Shown piece after piece: positions 1 through 10,679 of a stretch of 60,000 nt of DNA. The notes beneath the pieces are model-generated. The model did no database searches and was not told the origin of the DNA. It worked only from the letters and a program-made list of their open reading frames with translations. The position numbers were made by a program, and so were the translations under genes. Source of the DNA: Liolophura sinensis (Eukaryota > Mollusca > Polyplacophora > Chitonida > Chitonidae); the NCBI RefSeq assembly GCF_032854445.1, contig NC_088302.1, positions 41,422,191-41,482,190 on the forward strand. Direction: 5' to 3'. Every line of letters starts with the position of its first letter. The first letter of the stretch is position 1.

Positions 1-54
1 TCAAGTGTTTCATTTCACCATATGTAATTTGACCTGTAGATTTTAAGCTATTGG

Positions 55-325
55 GGGCCTCCGTGGCTCAGATGGTTAGCGCGCTAGCGCAGCGTAATTG
101 CCCAGGAGCCTCCCACCAATACGGTCGCTGTGAGTTCAAGTCCACCTCATGCTGGCTTCTGCCAGATCCTCATCAACCCGCGGATAGTCGTGGGTTTCAC
201 CCGGGCTCTGCTCGGTTTCCCCCGGGTTCTGCTCGGTTTCCTCCCACTATAATGATGGCCGCCGTCGTATAAGTGAAATATTCTTGAGTACGGCGTAAAA
301 ACACCAATCAAATAAATAAATAAAT
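55..325 (+). mobile_element. tRNA-derived SINE, family A, near full length
   Basis: The head is tRNA-like (GTGGCTCAGATGGTTAGCGC resembles a pol III A box, GTGAGTTCAAGTCC a B box). The body ends in the family hallmark ATTCTTGAGTACGGCGTAAA and a tail of AAAT repeats. Flanks AAGCTATTG and AAGCTACTG look like a target-site duplication with one mismatch. It resembles the core-bearing SINEs I know from molluscs; the family name is not certain. Confidence 0.85.
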
Positions 326-2107
326 CTGAAGCTACTGTCGTTTATCCACAAAAGCTAAACTAGAGCTGTTTTTTTTTATCCAGTGGCTTACATTCAGCAG
401 TTTGTAAACCAAAATACTACCAAAACTGCCTTTAGTCAGTGACACGTAACAACATTTCCACATGATGAAATGTTGATTGCATTCTGTCCACTTTAAACAC
501 TGCTATATTAAAAGTTCATATTATTGCAAAGAAAATGCAGTTAGAACACAGTTTCTAAGTCATAATATTAAACTCCATAAACTCGGTTTCAACGGCAAGA
601 ACGCATTGCCTCGGGTGACGACATAATTATTTGAAAACCAGAGGCGTGCTGCATATTGTGCGGAGTTCAACATGTTTTGACGGAAGGCGACACCTGTGAA
701 CCCTGTTTCTGGCACTACCGTCATTGAAATTATTTACACATTTTAGTATAATCTAACCTTAATAAATGAATTTTATTTGATCTCTTGTAGCGTATGATCT
801 CACAGCAGCTAAGGTAAGAGTTGGACCTTATTGTGAAAATCAATATACCGGTACTCTATTCGCGGAGACCGTAGCGTAGGTTGTGTTACTGCGTGGTGTT
901 TTATCTAACTACATATTGGTGAAGCCATTGTTAAACAAATTAGTCTCCACGCCCATTGTTCAGCATGCCACTTGCTTTTGAAATAAAAGTCACCCGAATT
1001 CTCGGTGTCACAAACAAGTTGTGGAGTTTAACATTATGAATCTAGTAAATGATTTATACTGCATTTTCCAATATAATATAATATACTAATATAATTTTCT
1101 AATAATGTGGACGCTCAACATATCAGTGTGTAGAGCTTGTGATGTTACGCGTCGTGTAGGAAATTTTTCTAGCGAGTATACCTGATTTTACATATAGATT
1201 AATATAGGCGACTGGTTAAAAGAAACACACCTCGGACCAAACACCTTCATCAGTTTGTAAATGCCGACACTGGTGTGGACGGTAAGCCAAGGCCCTTGTC
1301 AACATCTAACATTATATCTTAATCAAAGAATTTACTTCAGAAAATTTACACCGTGTTGAACGAAACGTATATATCTTATATCTAAAATATGATACAGTCG
1401 AGGAGGAATGCATTGTGTTTTAAGTCTTTAAATCTTTAAATTTATTTATTTATTTCTTACATGTATTGTTATTTAACGCCATGTCCAAGAATTGCTGCAT
1501 GTTTATAAGACGGGCATTTTAAGGAAACCGAGGTGTCAGAGTGCACTACCCACCTTTTGGCTAGATACTGACGAAATTTCTAAACTACTGACTTGCATAC
1601 CGTATTGTGGTTTTCAACGTTCGTAGGACTGTGAAAACGGTCGAAACACTGCATGGACCACATGAGGAATTGAACCCCAAAACATTTTGTGTCAATTGTT
1701 ATTGGTCGCGTTTAGGACCGCACAAAAAGCTGACATGGTGGGAAAATGGTTTTCAGTGTGGAAGTGTAACTTTTGAAATGTTCGTAAAAAAATATATATA
1801 TATATATTCGCGTTTATGACCATACAACGGAGATCTAAGTCTTGAGCTAGTCGATTTTCATTTGTGACGATCTAATGTCATTTTAAAACAAGCAAAGTGG
1901 CTCTCAGTGATTAGTTTGCTCAATACTGACATATGATCCACAAGAAAACGAATATTTGATTCAATGAGTGTGTAATATTGAGGGTATTATCTTAAAAACG
2001 TACAGTTTCAGTCGAAGGGACTTGAAAGAAATGCAGAATATACAGGCATAGAAGCACTGGCATAGTTCGTCGTCGACACTTCCGGTCCATGAACCTTGCG
2101 GGAACTG
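326..2107. other. Intergenic, 3' side of gene 1, no gene seen
   Basis: AT-rich sequence with only short, unconserved open frames. The part at about 1900-1990 matches the 3' flanks of genes 5 and 6 (30290-30350, 39300-39360), so it belongs to the duplicated gene unit. A short TA run lies at about 1790-1806. No canonical polyadenylation signal was found close downstream of gene 1. Confidence 0.6.
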
Positions 2108-4257
2108 CTATCGCCAGAACCCACAGCCGTCTTCGTCCGGTACACACACTCCCTCGACGTCTTGCGCACTTCCGCCTTCAAATCTCATCCCGAACGGACA
2201 CGTGTGCAACCAGTCATCGTGGACTCCGACCGTGGGACATTTGAACATCTGTCGACAGTTGTCCGTGTCCCCCACATACAGTTCTGTGAGGTCCGGACCA
2301 GCCTGTGCCATGAGTGGCTGGCACAGTTCGTCACGCTTGGCTGAAGACAACAAAAGTTGACACTTAACGTGGGAAGAATGTTGACAGCTTGAAAACAATA
2401 GTTGTCAGTTATCAGTTGACAGCAAGGAAACAACAGTTGCCTTTTAGTAGACGAACAGTAGTTGATAGCAAAGAAACAACAGTTGGCATTTAGTTGGTTG
2501 GGGGGGGGGGGGGGGGGCAACATTTAATAACAAGAAAACAACAGTTGTCACTTAGCTGGGGCTATGTAAGTCTTACTTTAACACGACGGGAATAAAATCC
2601 AGAGAAGCAGTTAAATAAGCTCGAATTTGGGAATTGCAAGAAAGAGGTGGTTGGCAATGAAATAGTAGATTTCCTGGACCAGAAATATCAAGACTTGAAA
2701 AGACTTCCTACTTCAATAATACCAAGATCTGGATATATTTCCCAAGTCAAAAATATCAAGATTTCACAAGCCATTAATAACAATGCGTGAACAGACTTTT
2801 CAGGCCAATAATCCCAAACCTGAATAGACTTCCCAGGCCTATAATACCAAACCTGAATAGGTTTCACTGGCGAATAATACCAAACCTGAATGGACTTCCT
2901 AGGTCAATATCTGTTACCCCTACCAGTAAATCATTTAGGTAAAGAGGTACCATTTAAACAGCGCAACTGTTATCAGCATGTTAACTAAGGTCAATGGCTG
3001 GCTAATGAATGTCGTGTTTAGCTTCTGCGACGTTGCCGATTTTAATGAGATTAAATTTGAGATGAAATTTGTGAGATGTATGGTATTAGTGTAACAGAAA
3101 TAATCTAATGCTTAATTATATTTTGGACATACCTAAAGAAACTATTCTTTAGCAATTGTCAGATATTTAATAATATAATGTATATCTTAGTAACCCCTTG
3201 CTAAAATTTTAACATGTTATATGCATGCAAAATGAAATCAAATTTGTTGGAAATAATATACAATTTTTGCCTCCTGTGAATTGTTCTCAATTATCCCGAC
3301 CTGCTGTTATACACGTGAACGGAAAGACACATGAGTTAACCATGGTTGCAGATTTGTAAAATTCGTTAGTACCAGTTCGTTTATTTCATTTTGAGCTAAG
3401 CAAGAATCGGTTTCACATGGATGAAATTCAACCATCCAGAACCTCTTCAACGAAAAGGATTTGATAAAGACTTGGTTCAGTAGGAAGTTGTAACCACAAG
3501 AGTTTTAGAAATGCACGCTGACAAACAATACAGCCAACAAGCTTCCATTGATGTAGTTAATAGTGACATTTGCAAGAAAATCGAAGCTGAGATACCTTAT
3601 CCCTTTTCTTGCTCTATCGACCTTTCATTGTTTAAAAAAAAATGTTGTGGACTGCGAATGGATCGAACGTATCCGATATTATGCCTACTTTCACTAGTGT
3701 TAAACGTCATACATACTCTAGATTTTTTCGCTAATAATCTTTGACACGGTGGACAGGTTAATGCTTGAAGGAAACCGCACAGCCCAGAGAAAACACAAAT
3801 TACATGACAAAACTACAATTGTAAAGACGCAACTGAACCAGCAGAAGCTGGATTCGCACCTATGACCTCTCTGATAACGGGTCTAATGGTTGACGAGCGA
3901 AGGGGTAACAGAACTAAAGACCATAAAATTGTTCAACTAACTACTGAGTTTATCGAAGTCCAGGTTCTCATCCTCTTCCTCAGCAGAACAGTTGAAGGAG
4001 CTGTAGATGTAGGCGTAGACGTTCGGGAAGCTACAGGTTCCGGTGTGCACGGAAAAGTAGGTAGGCTCACGACACGGTGCTCGTAGAGGGCTGATCTCAT
4101 TGCCGTCGCAGATGTACCCTTGTTGGCACTCGCCTCTCTCCCTCAGATGGTTGCCTCGCCTTACCCATTGACTAGAGGGAGTGTCTGCCGTACACACGGG
4201 TTTGGTTCCTGATGACCACCGCACCATGGCCACAGCGGTTATGAATAAAACGAGCAT
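2108..4257 (-). CDS. Gene 1: secreted two-module CBM14-like cysteine-rich protein
   Basis: Two exons: 4257..3942 and 2340..2108 (TAG stop at 2108-2110), joined 549 nt, 182 residues. The first about 17 residues (MLVLFITAVAMVRWSSG) form a hydrophobic signal peptide. Module 1 has six Cys spaced 21-5-11-12-14 with GYICDG and YFSVHTGTC. Module 2 has six Cys spaced 21-5-12-17-6 with DNCRQMFKCP. Both match the peritrophin-A/CBM14 pattern, so chitin binding outside the cell is the likely role (family knowledge; substrate not proven). An acidic linker (SAEEEDENLDF) joins them. The 1601-bp intron is phase 1: donor GTTAGT at 3941, acceptor TTCAG before 2340; the junction codon becomes Thr, followed by K-R. 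The start was chosen because it opens the signal peptide and lies about 65 bp below a TATA box. Leftmost member of the array. Confidence 0.78.
2340..2580. repeat. Degenerate AACAACAGTTG repeat and G17 run in intron of gene 1
   Basis: Directly upstream of the exon 2 acceptor there are several imperfect copies of a roughly 30-bp motif containing AACAACAGTTG. The same motif sits at the same place in genes 3 (10910-11040) and 4 (19665-19830). A run of about 17 G lies near 2502-2518. Confidence 0.55.
2640..2930. repeat. Intronic minisatellite, about 34-bp unit, degenerate
   Basis: About eight decayed units of the form AATAATACCAAACCTGAATA plus CTTCCCAGG. The same unit occurs in the introns of genes 3, 5 and 6, so it predates the gene duplications. 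Confidence 0.6.
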
Positions 4258-4320
4258 GGTTGCTCCTTGTCGTTTGTGACGAAAGTCACGAATTTGAAGA
4301 AGTTTAAGATTTTAGTTGAC

Positions 4321-4330
4321 TTATATATAG
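4321..4330 (-). promoter_or_regulatory. TATA box of gene 1
   Basis: On the minus strand CTATATATAAGTCAAC, about 65 bp before the ATG at 4257. The motif CTRTATATAAGTCARYC is shared by genes 1, 3, 4, 5 and 6 at similar distance. Confidence 0.65.
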
Positions 4331-4439
4331 GATTTTCGCTACGTTTATCCGGATAACTTCCGTACCCTCATTAGGTTTATTTAAAAGCATCAAACCTTAA
4401 ATATCTTAGCGTAAAGCAGAGTTTGCATGAGTTAATCTG

Positions 4440-4760
4440 CAAACAGCCTATCGATGCTTTTTTATCTGCTAAAGTAAATTAAAATAACAAAATACAAAAT
4501 GTCATTAATTTATTAGCACACCTAAGGATTAGGATGCTTGTCTGGGTGAGTGCTGTTATTAACTGTCTTGTTTTTGTAGTCTCTGCTAATATGCTAGAGA
4601 ACATTTGATATTTGGCTAAGCAAACAGACGGTACCATTAGATAACAAGAAGGATCATCTGTGGATTTCGAGTGTTACACAAGGTCTGACATCGAGGCGGA
4701 ATGGAGGGCATTCAAAATGGCGCTGTACAGAGAAAGTGTATTTCTATGAACACATTATAC
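4440..4760. repeat. Conserved 5' flank block of type I genes
   Basis: Matches 15040-15640, 22860-23240, 32090-32560 and 41070-41500, each upstream of an intact gene. It includes AGAACATTTGATATTTGGCT and a conserved ATGGCGCTG at 4717-4725, 460 bp above the start codon, which resembles the core of a YY1-type site (inference). Confidence 0.6.
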
Positions 4761-6149
4761 ATAGTAACATTTACGATATACTTGCATTTCTATGTCTGCT
4801 AGTAATTGGAAAAGGGAAGTCTGCAACACAAACTTCAATGCATCAGTATGAAAGGAGCAAGACCTGTAGAATCAGTCACTTTATTTATTATTTTTTCTAC
4901 GTTAATCTCAAGATTAGTGAAGTAATAAATATGATTTAATTCCACCTTGGCAATATTTCCGCCATATCTTGGAGAATTTTTGAGGATGACTCTTCCGTCA
5001 TGCACGCTGATTTCCTCAGATATTAATTACCGCGTGGTCAGTGACTCACATCTGGTTATAACTCTTTAAGAAGAAACCTATGTTACACAATGGCTCCATT
5101 GCTTGTCGAGAGTATAAAACAACTATAGATTGATTAAAGACAAGCATGTTGCCATTTTCAATTTAGCTCATCAAATTACACTGGTACTGCCTTAAAAAAC
5201 TTTAAAAAATAATAGATTAATTATTTCTAGCAAATCTGTCATTTTCAACACTCAGTCTTGGAAAGCTTTTAAATGAACTGTTTGCAGCAAATTATTATTT
5301 ACTTATACCCGCGCTCCGAACATTAGTTGACAATATGCTCTGAAAGATTACTGTATGGAGAAAATGTTTTAGATGAGACCCTTACTGCACCAAGCTCTGC
5401 TGAGAAAATATGCCTGAAGGTTGTTTGAGTATTAAACTTTGCAACATTCCATGGCTACGCATCAAGAGAGAAGGGTGCTTCTTTTATGACTTGTTGAGCT
5501 TTGTTGAAACAATTCACTAAATTGGTTAAAGCAAACGTAAACGATATATCAAGAAACCTATGTGGTGTATAAAATGCCTGTCAAACTGAACTGTTTCCAT
5601 TCATTAAAATAGTTTTCCTGAGGCACTTGTCATAAGGATGATGGAACGATGGAGCGGAGCGTTGACACAGTAGTGCAAAGCGATGGAACAAATGTTAGCA
5701 TTCCCCTGGGGTGTGGTGTATGGATTGTACAAGCTACCCCCCACTTCTGCTGCAAATCTGCCTTCAGTGAAGGCTAATCCGGTATTATCAAATCGGTTCA
5801 AGTTCTGCAAAAACACCTCAGTTTTGTTTCGCATCAGTGATTGTTAACTGCCGCTTCGCTATACGAGTACAACTACATTATCGGTATGCGATTGCTAGGC
5901 ATATGCGAAATATGCTCTAATGTGTTCAAATTCTGACTTATACAACCAGGAGGCCCTTATGGGAACACATGGAGGCTATATGTGTCCCTGAACACAGCTC
6001 AAATATACTGTGAAATCTCAGTTTGAAATGTTTCCTCAACAATATGAAGCTGACAAAGCCTGGTGAACTCATACTTAAAATGAGCATGTTTTTGTGTGCA
6101 AACTACATTTATTATTGCGTGACAACATTATTAATTTATTTATTTTTGG
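4761..6149. other. Intergenic, no gene seen
   Basis: AT-rich. The stretch 5370-5560 matches 44800-45000 (shared AAGCTCTGCTG and AAACGATA patches), so it is duplicated array flank. Open frames here are short and not conserved between the copies. Confidence 0.55.
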
Positions 6150-6345
6150 CATTTGACTGGTTTGATAACGTGAGAGAGTTTTCATTTTTTAGCGAGTTAA
6201 CACATTTCAACACATTTCAGTGATCTCATTTATCACTGTGTTAAACCCCAATCATTCATTCATTCATTCATTCACTTGTCATTGAAGAATTTCGCTGTGA
6301 GGAAAGAATTGGGGTGGGGGGGTGGGGGGGGGGGGAGGGGGCTGC
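6150..6345. repeat. Retroposon-like tail (ATTC)n and G-rich run
   Basis: GTGTTAAACCCCAATCATTC followed by ATTC repeats (about 6236-6275) is the same 3' tail seen on the LINE copy ending near 21150. A G-rich tract follows at about 6310-6342. Confidence 0.5.
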
Positions 6346-6689
6346 TTACCTATTTTTCATTCTGTGTGTATGCATTATTCAGAACAATCAGAGGTCAGAC
6401 ATACCTGTAATATTAAAAAAAACGCTTGTGGCTGATAACAAATGGTTTTCAGTCGTAATAGTTTAGGTATTTTTTGTGTCGGTACTGTTGATATTGAGTA
6501 TAACTGAGAAGTGGTATAATTTAACGTATATGTATTGCACCATCAGCTACTGAGGGGCCCTCGCTGGTTCATTTCTCTAAAGCGTTGTTCTCATCGCAGC
6601 CGATTTGCACGTTGTTAGTGACGTCACAAAGTCAAACCTATTGTAAGTTGGAGCTGTAGCTTGGTGTCAGAAGGTTTGTCGTGTAGCTT

Positions 6690-7200
6690 GGTCTGGCACT
6701 GGGGCTTCATCCACCCATAAATCTGACTTCATTTTGCGTATGTGAAAAATCCTTCAGTACACAAATTAAAAATTTATACTATGGGTCTAGAAATAGAAAC
6801 ACGTGTTAATATTTCTTTAACCAAAAAAAAAGGCCAGGTACCTGTCAAACGGCGGTGGCTCACTCCAGGCATACTATAGAAGATAAGCGTACAAGTAAAA
6901 TTCTGCTGTACGGCATAAAACACCAAGTAAATAATATGTAAATAAATAAATAAATAAATGAATAAACAAATATAACATGGTAAATATACGTTTTATGGAT
7001 TATCGACTTTAACTTCACCAACATGCAATAGGGGTAGAATCAAATCAAGCACTGTGATTAAAATGGCATTTGCAATGTTGCACACATTCTCCTATACGCT
7101 GAAATCCAGTTATTCCCCAGAGATGGTTAAAATACATCACTATGGACGCAAGCTTTCAGTATGAACCATTTCTCTTTATTCTTTTCATGCTTTGACATCT
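6690..7200. repeat. Duplicated spacer block (copy of 27170-27720)
   Basis: Collinear similarity with 27170-27720 (e.g. TTCATCAACCCATAAACCTGAC there, near-identical here), with a further copy of the AAATAAAT-tailed part at 45700-46000. The part at 6845-6985 ends in CAAACACC plus AAATAAATAAAT and looks like an old SINE. A minus-strand AATAAA at 7175-7180 lies below the dead exon at 7340-7813, matching the signal of gene 8. Confidence 0.55.
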
Positions 7201-7339
7201 TTTGTAAAAACTATCCAGGTTTAAGGTTGTGTATAACCGACTAAGGCTACACATGGTTGCGTAGCAACGCTGACAACAACGGAGACATCAGTCACATGTT
7301 CACGTTGTGAGACAGTGAGCAAAAGGTGCTTCCATAGGC

Positions 7340-7813
7340 TCACTTCCCTGTAAAAGAGCAACCTTCCTCGTCCAAAACACAGGGTCCCTCGTTCCCCCTC
7401 TAGGAGTACCATATCCAGTGGGCACCTTTGCAGCCTGTCGTCAGGTTCGACTGCCCAGGAGCAGTTGTACATCAATCGACAATCGTCTTGATCTCCCACG
7501 TACTGCTCCGTCGTGTCGGGATCGGCATGTTCCAATAGGGGCCTGAACGCTTCTTCGCGCTAGCGCAGCGTAATCACCCAGGAGTCTCTTACCAATGCGG
7601 TCGCTGTGAGTTCAAGTCCAGCTCGTGCTGGCTTCCTCTCCGACCGTACGTGGGAAGATCTGCCAGCAACCTGCGGATGGTCGTGGTTTTCCCCCGGGCT
7701 GTGCCTGGTTTCCACCCACCATAATGCTGGCCGCCGTGGTATAAGTGAAATATTCTTGAGTACGGCGTAAAACGCCAATCAGATAAATAAATAAATAAAT
7801 ACTTCGCGCTTAC
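7340..7813 (-). pseudogene. Dead exon 2 (type II, gene 8-like) split by a SINE
   Basis: Reading leftwards, 7813-7802 keeps an AG acceptor and the K-R-E start of exon 2, then a SINE (7562-7801) interrupts it, and the exon resumes to about 7340. The remaining reading (DPDTTEQYVGDQDDCRLMYNC) matches exon 2 of gene 8 at 46411-46634. Three lesions are visible: the SINE, the first cysteine replaced by Phe, and a net 2-base length change around 7375-7410 that shifts the C-terminal part out of frame. The matching exon 1 relic is probably 9691-9808. Confidence 0.8.
7562..7801 (+). mobile_element. SINE family A, 5'-truncated, inserted in an exon
   Basis: Starts inside the tRNA-like head and ends in AAATAAAT repeats. 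The 9-bp target-site duplication CTTCGCGCT is at 7553-7561 and 7802-7810. Confidence 0.88.
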
Positions 7814-7819
7814 CTAAAA

Positions 7820-8440
7820 CAACAACACATAAATTTATATCATGTTTCATTTGCAACATCATAAAGACTTCTCCACAACCGATTAGACCTTGTGTTTGTT
7901 ACATAAGTTAAGCTATTTCGCACTGAAACAGTCTCTATGATTGCACTTGTGCTTTATTCGCTTAAACTACAAAAAACGTTAGCAATAAGACAAACAAATG
8001 TCAAATCCCTGGTGAAACAGTCAATCTTTCCACAACGAATACTTTTTCTTCCCAATATAGCCTTTAAGCTAGCCCTTTAACATATGGGCTAAACTGGGGG
8101 CTTTGGGAAAGTTTATTGAGGACGTTTGCTGTTAATCTGCAACCATCATCAGGGAATACCTCAATATGTGCTGAAGTTTGAATATTCAAAAAAGATATCT
8201 TTGAATATTTGAAAACGCACTGTTTAGTAATGTATGTTTTAATATGAATAGTTATTAACTGCAGGTAACTGGAGTTTACAGTTATGTTTGGTACCTCAGG
8301 CGGTAGAGCGATTGGGCTCGATTCTCAGTCGAGAAGGTATGATGACAGTTAATATCAGCCGTGCATAAGTTTGCATTCTGAATAAAATCGCCAGTCTGGC
8401 ATGACTCGAGCTTAAAACGTGGTTATCACAAAGATCGCTA
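7820..8440. other. Intron remnant of dead unit 2, no gene seen
   Basis: AT-rich. CCTCAGGCGGTAGAGCG at about 8292 resembles a tRNA A box but no clover-leaf or B box follows. Confidence 0.5.
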
Positions 8441-8680
8441 ATTTATTTAATTGGTGTTTTACGCCGTACTCAAGACTATTTCACGTATACGACGGCGGCT
8501 AGCATTATGGTGTGGGGAAACTGGATGAAACCCAAGACCACCTGCAGGCTGCTGGAAGTCCTTCTCCCGTACGGCCGGAGAAGAAGCCAGCATGAGCTGG
8601 ACTTGAACTCACAGCGACCGCATTGGTGAGAGGCTCGGGTCATTACGCTGTGCTAGCGCGCTAAAAAACTGAGCCACGGA
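8441..8680 (-). mobile_element. SINE family A, near full length, reversed
   Basis: Reads as ATTTAATTGGTGTTTTACGC on the plus strand and ends in the reverse of the tRNA-like head (GCTAGCGCGCT..GAGCCACGGA). Confidence 0.85.
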
Positions 8681-8685
8681 TTTAT

Positions 8686-8885
8686 TCTGTATTCGTTTCC
8701 GAGCTGTACTCGATTACGCACGTGAGAAGAGTGAAATGTCAGTGACACAGAAACAGTTTCGTAGGTTAAAGAGACTTAAGTTTTAAGGAGACTTACACGG
8801 TAACTGGCAAAGGCCTATTGCTTATTCCGGGCTCTTCAATTCGTTTCACCCACTGTGTTGCCGACGTGGCGTTGAAGGTGGGGAA
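8686..8885. repeat. Orphan type II 5' flank fragment
   Basis: Matches 17400-17610 (shared AAACAGTTTCGTAGGTTA, CTTATTCCGGGC, TTTCACCCACTGT) and more distantly the flanks above gene 8 (51940-52040) and the relic at 44570-44700. No exon is attached. Confidence 0.55.
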
Positions 8886-8959
8886 AACACAAAAATTACA
8901 TAAAATTCAGATGAAAGAACGCCAAAAGTTAGTTGTAAGTGTGTGGTCTTTAATATTTC

Positions 8960-9690
8960 TTTAAAGAGAAAAAGACACTTGAAAATATTTTGTATGGTGA
9001 GTATTTGGGACCACCACTTGGTATATGTTGTATTTGTGCAATAATGTTATCAATGAGAATGCAAAACATGTCTAATAAATATATTTGCACTAGAATTTAG
9101 TCTTTTCAACTAACAAAAGTGTTCAACATGAAATTTGATCATATTCATATTTTCAATACATTCATCAATATTATCATCATTCAGGATAAATCCATTTGTC
9201 TGGATATAAATACAAATTTAGACTCAAATAAATTTATTAGACATGCCTCACATCTTCATTTAGAGCATTATGATGCAATGACAGTATATATCAAATTGTG
9301 GTCCTTAATACCTATCATACAAAAATATTTTCAAATACCTCTTTCCATTAAAAGAAAAAATCGAAAAAAAATATTAAAGCCAATATTTGCAAATAAGATT
9401 TCAAGCTCTTTCATCTGGTTTTGGCATCATTTTTATGGTTTTTTTTCTCCTTCAAGCCACAATAGCTCCATCATTCTTTCACACAATGCGCAGTTAGGTG
9501 AAGTGAAGGGCATTACATTTGCCGTAAATAAAAGAAGTACATATAAAGAACCGTGCCTATCAATGAACACTTATATCAAGTGTTTCCAAATGGTGTACTT
9601 TTTATCACCTTTATGGGGAATATCAAAGGACAGATATACATGCGGATATTCTTTCATATAGTTAGACTCTTGTTAAGTTTACGAACTTAC
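8960..9690. repeat. Duplicated AT-rich block R, copy 1
   Basis: Collinear with parts of 33340-34815, 37230-38660 and 41940-43200, and partly with 17870-18030. It abuts the donor site of the exon 1 relic at 9691, so in this unit it is intron sequence. A 180-codon open frame inside it is not kept in the other copies. Confidence 0.6.
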
Positions 9691-9808
9691 ACCTGAGTTG
9701 ATCAAAATCCAGATTATCATCATTCTCCTCCGATGGACAGTTGAAGGGTCCGAAGATGTAGGCAATAACATTGGGGAAACTGCAGGTGCCCGCATGAATG
9801 TGTAGCAT
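9691..9808 (-). pseudogene. Exon 1 relic (last third)
   Basis: Minus strand reads HAGTCSFPNVIAYIFGPFNC then an acidic stretch and LDFDQL, equivalent to the end of exon 1 in intact genes, with a perfect GTAAGT donor (9690-9685) in the same phase. Sequence before the fifth cysteine is lost at about 9808, so signal peptide and first half of the module are missing. Confidence 0.75.
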
Positions 9809-9809
9809 T

Positions 9810-10060
9810 CACTCCAAATGTTGTTGAAGAAAAAATTACAAATACATTAGTTTAAAAATTACTTCACTCCGACATGATACAATGGGCAACGTTATGGTTA
9901 GGGGAACCATGAAGTATGCAATGGTTCTGATTTTGGATAGTTTCCTTGCTCCAAGTGCAATTTGACCTGTACCTGTATCTACAGAACCCAAACAGGGCAA
10001 AGCACCCTGCTCAGTTTGTGTTAATCTACATTGGCGCGAACGGGTGATGCAAGGCAATTA
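9810..10060. repeat. Duplicated flank (matches 18460-18600)
   Basis: Shares TTAAAAAATTA, ACAATGGSCAMCGTTATGGT and GAACCRTRAAGTATGCA patches with 18500-18580, upstream of another exon 1 relic, showing that both units descend from one ancestor. Confidence 0.55.
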
Positions 10061-10073
10061 TCAAAATTTTATA

Positions 10074-10406
10074 CCGGCCTCGATAGCACAGTTGGTAGAG
10101 CGTCCGCGTCGGAAGCGGTAGATCCTGGGTCAATCCTGGGTCGGGTTACACCTAAGACCTTAACTTCCTCGCTACGCGTTCAGCTTTAAGGAGATAGTGT
10201 AACAACAACCGTTTCAGTATAATGGGTTGGGCGGGGCAGATTACTTGCCTTCGGTAAGTCGTCTCAGTGAAGCAGCACTAGATAAAAGAGCCGTGGAAAT
10301 CCGTCCTGCAACAAGGAGGCACATTACATACACTCTAAGGACGCCTTCGTCGTCATATGACTCCTTCATGTTAAGTACGACGTTAAACCCCCAAGCACTC
10401 ACTCAC
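10074..10406 (+). mobile_element. tRNA-derived SINE, family B, full length
   Basis: Head GATAGCACAGTTGGTAGAGC (A-box-like) and GGGTCAATCCTGG (B-box-like), tail GTTAAGTACGACGTTAAACC then ACTC repeats. Flanking 13-bp duplication TCAAAATKTTATA at 10061-10073 and 10407-10419 with one mismatch. Confidence 0.85.
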
Positions 10407-10439
10407 TCAAAATGTTATATTATGCATGTTACCTACTTT

Positions 10440-10675
10440 TCTTCAGATAAAAAGTAGGATTTATATTACTTTGTGAAAGCATTTTTGAACAAAGCAGATG
10501 CCAAGTACATTTACTGAGAGGCCAAGAAACTTTTGTTCTCAAAGAAGTCGAAGGAACAGGTCTGTGTGCAAAAATCAAGTAGTATGTGTTTTCAGAGTGC
10601 CAAGTACCTTTATTTCTTAAAGGGGATCAGGTATCCTGTCTTCTTAGAGAATGACCTTCACACTCTAAGGATTCC
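10440..10675. repeat. Duplicated 3' flank of gene 3, related to 18590-18780
   Basis: Shares TGTGTTTTCAGAG and CAAGAA-rich patches with 18600-18760; an amplified form of the TTCTCAGAG motif is at 29355-29525. It holds the polyadenylation signal of gene 3. Confidence 0.5.
10609..10614 (-). terminator. Polyadenylation signal AATAAA of gene 3
   Basis: Minus-strand AATAAA 66 bp past the stop codon at 10680-10682. Spacing is normal for a short 3' UTR. Confidence 0.55.
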
Positions 10676-10679
10676 TTAT

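Noticed and set aside
55-135. tRNA gene from A- and B-box-like motifs (also heads of the other SINEs)
   Set aside because: No clover-leaf with a 3' acceptor end; the motif continues into the SINE body in every copy.
8285-8345. tRNA-like CCTCAGGCGGTAGAGCG
   Set aside because: A box only; no B box at the right distance and no folding stems seen.
9119-9661. 180-codon plus-strand open frame
   Set aside because: AT-rich, low complexity, inside block R. The near-identical blocks at 33340, 37230 and 41940 do not keep the frame, so it is chance.
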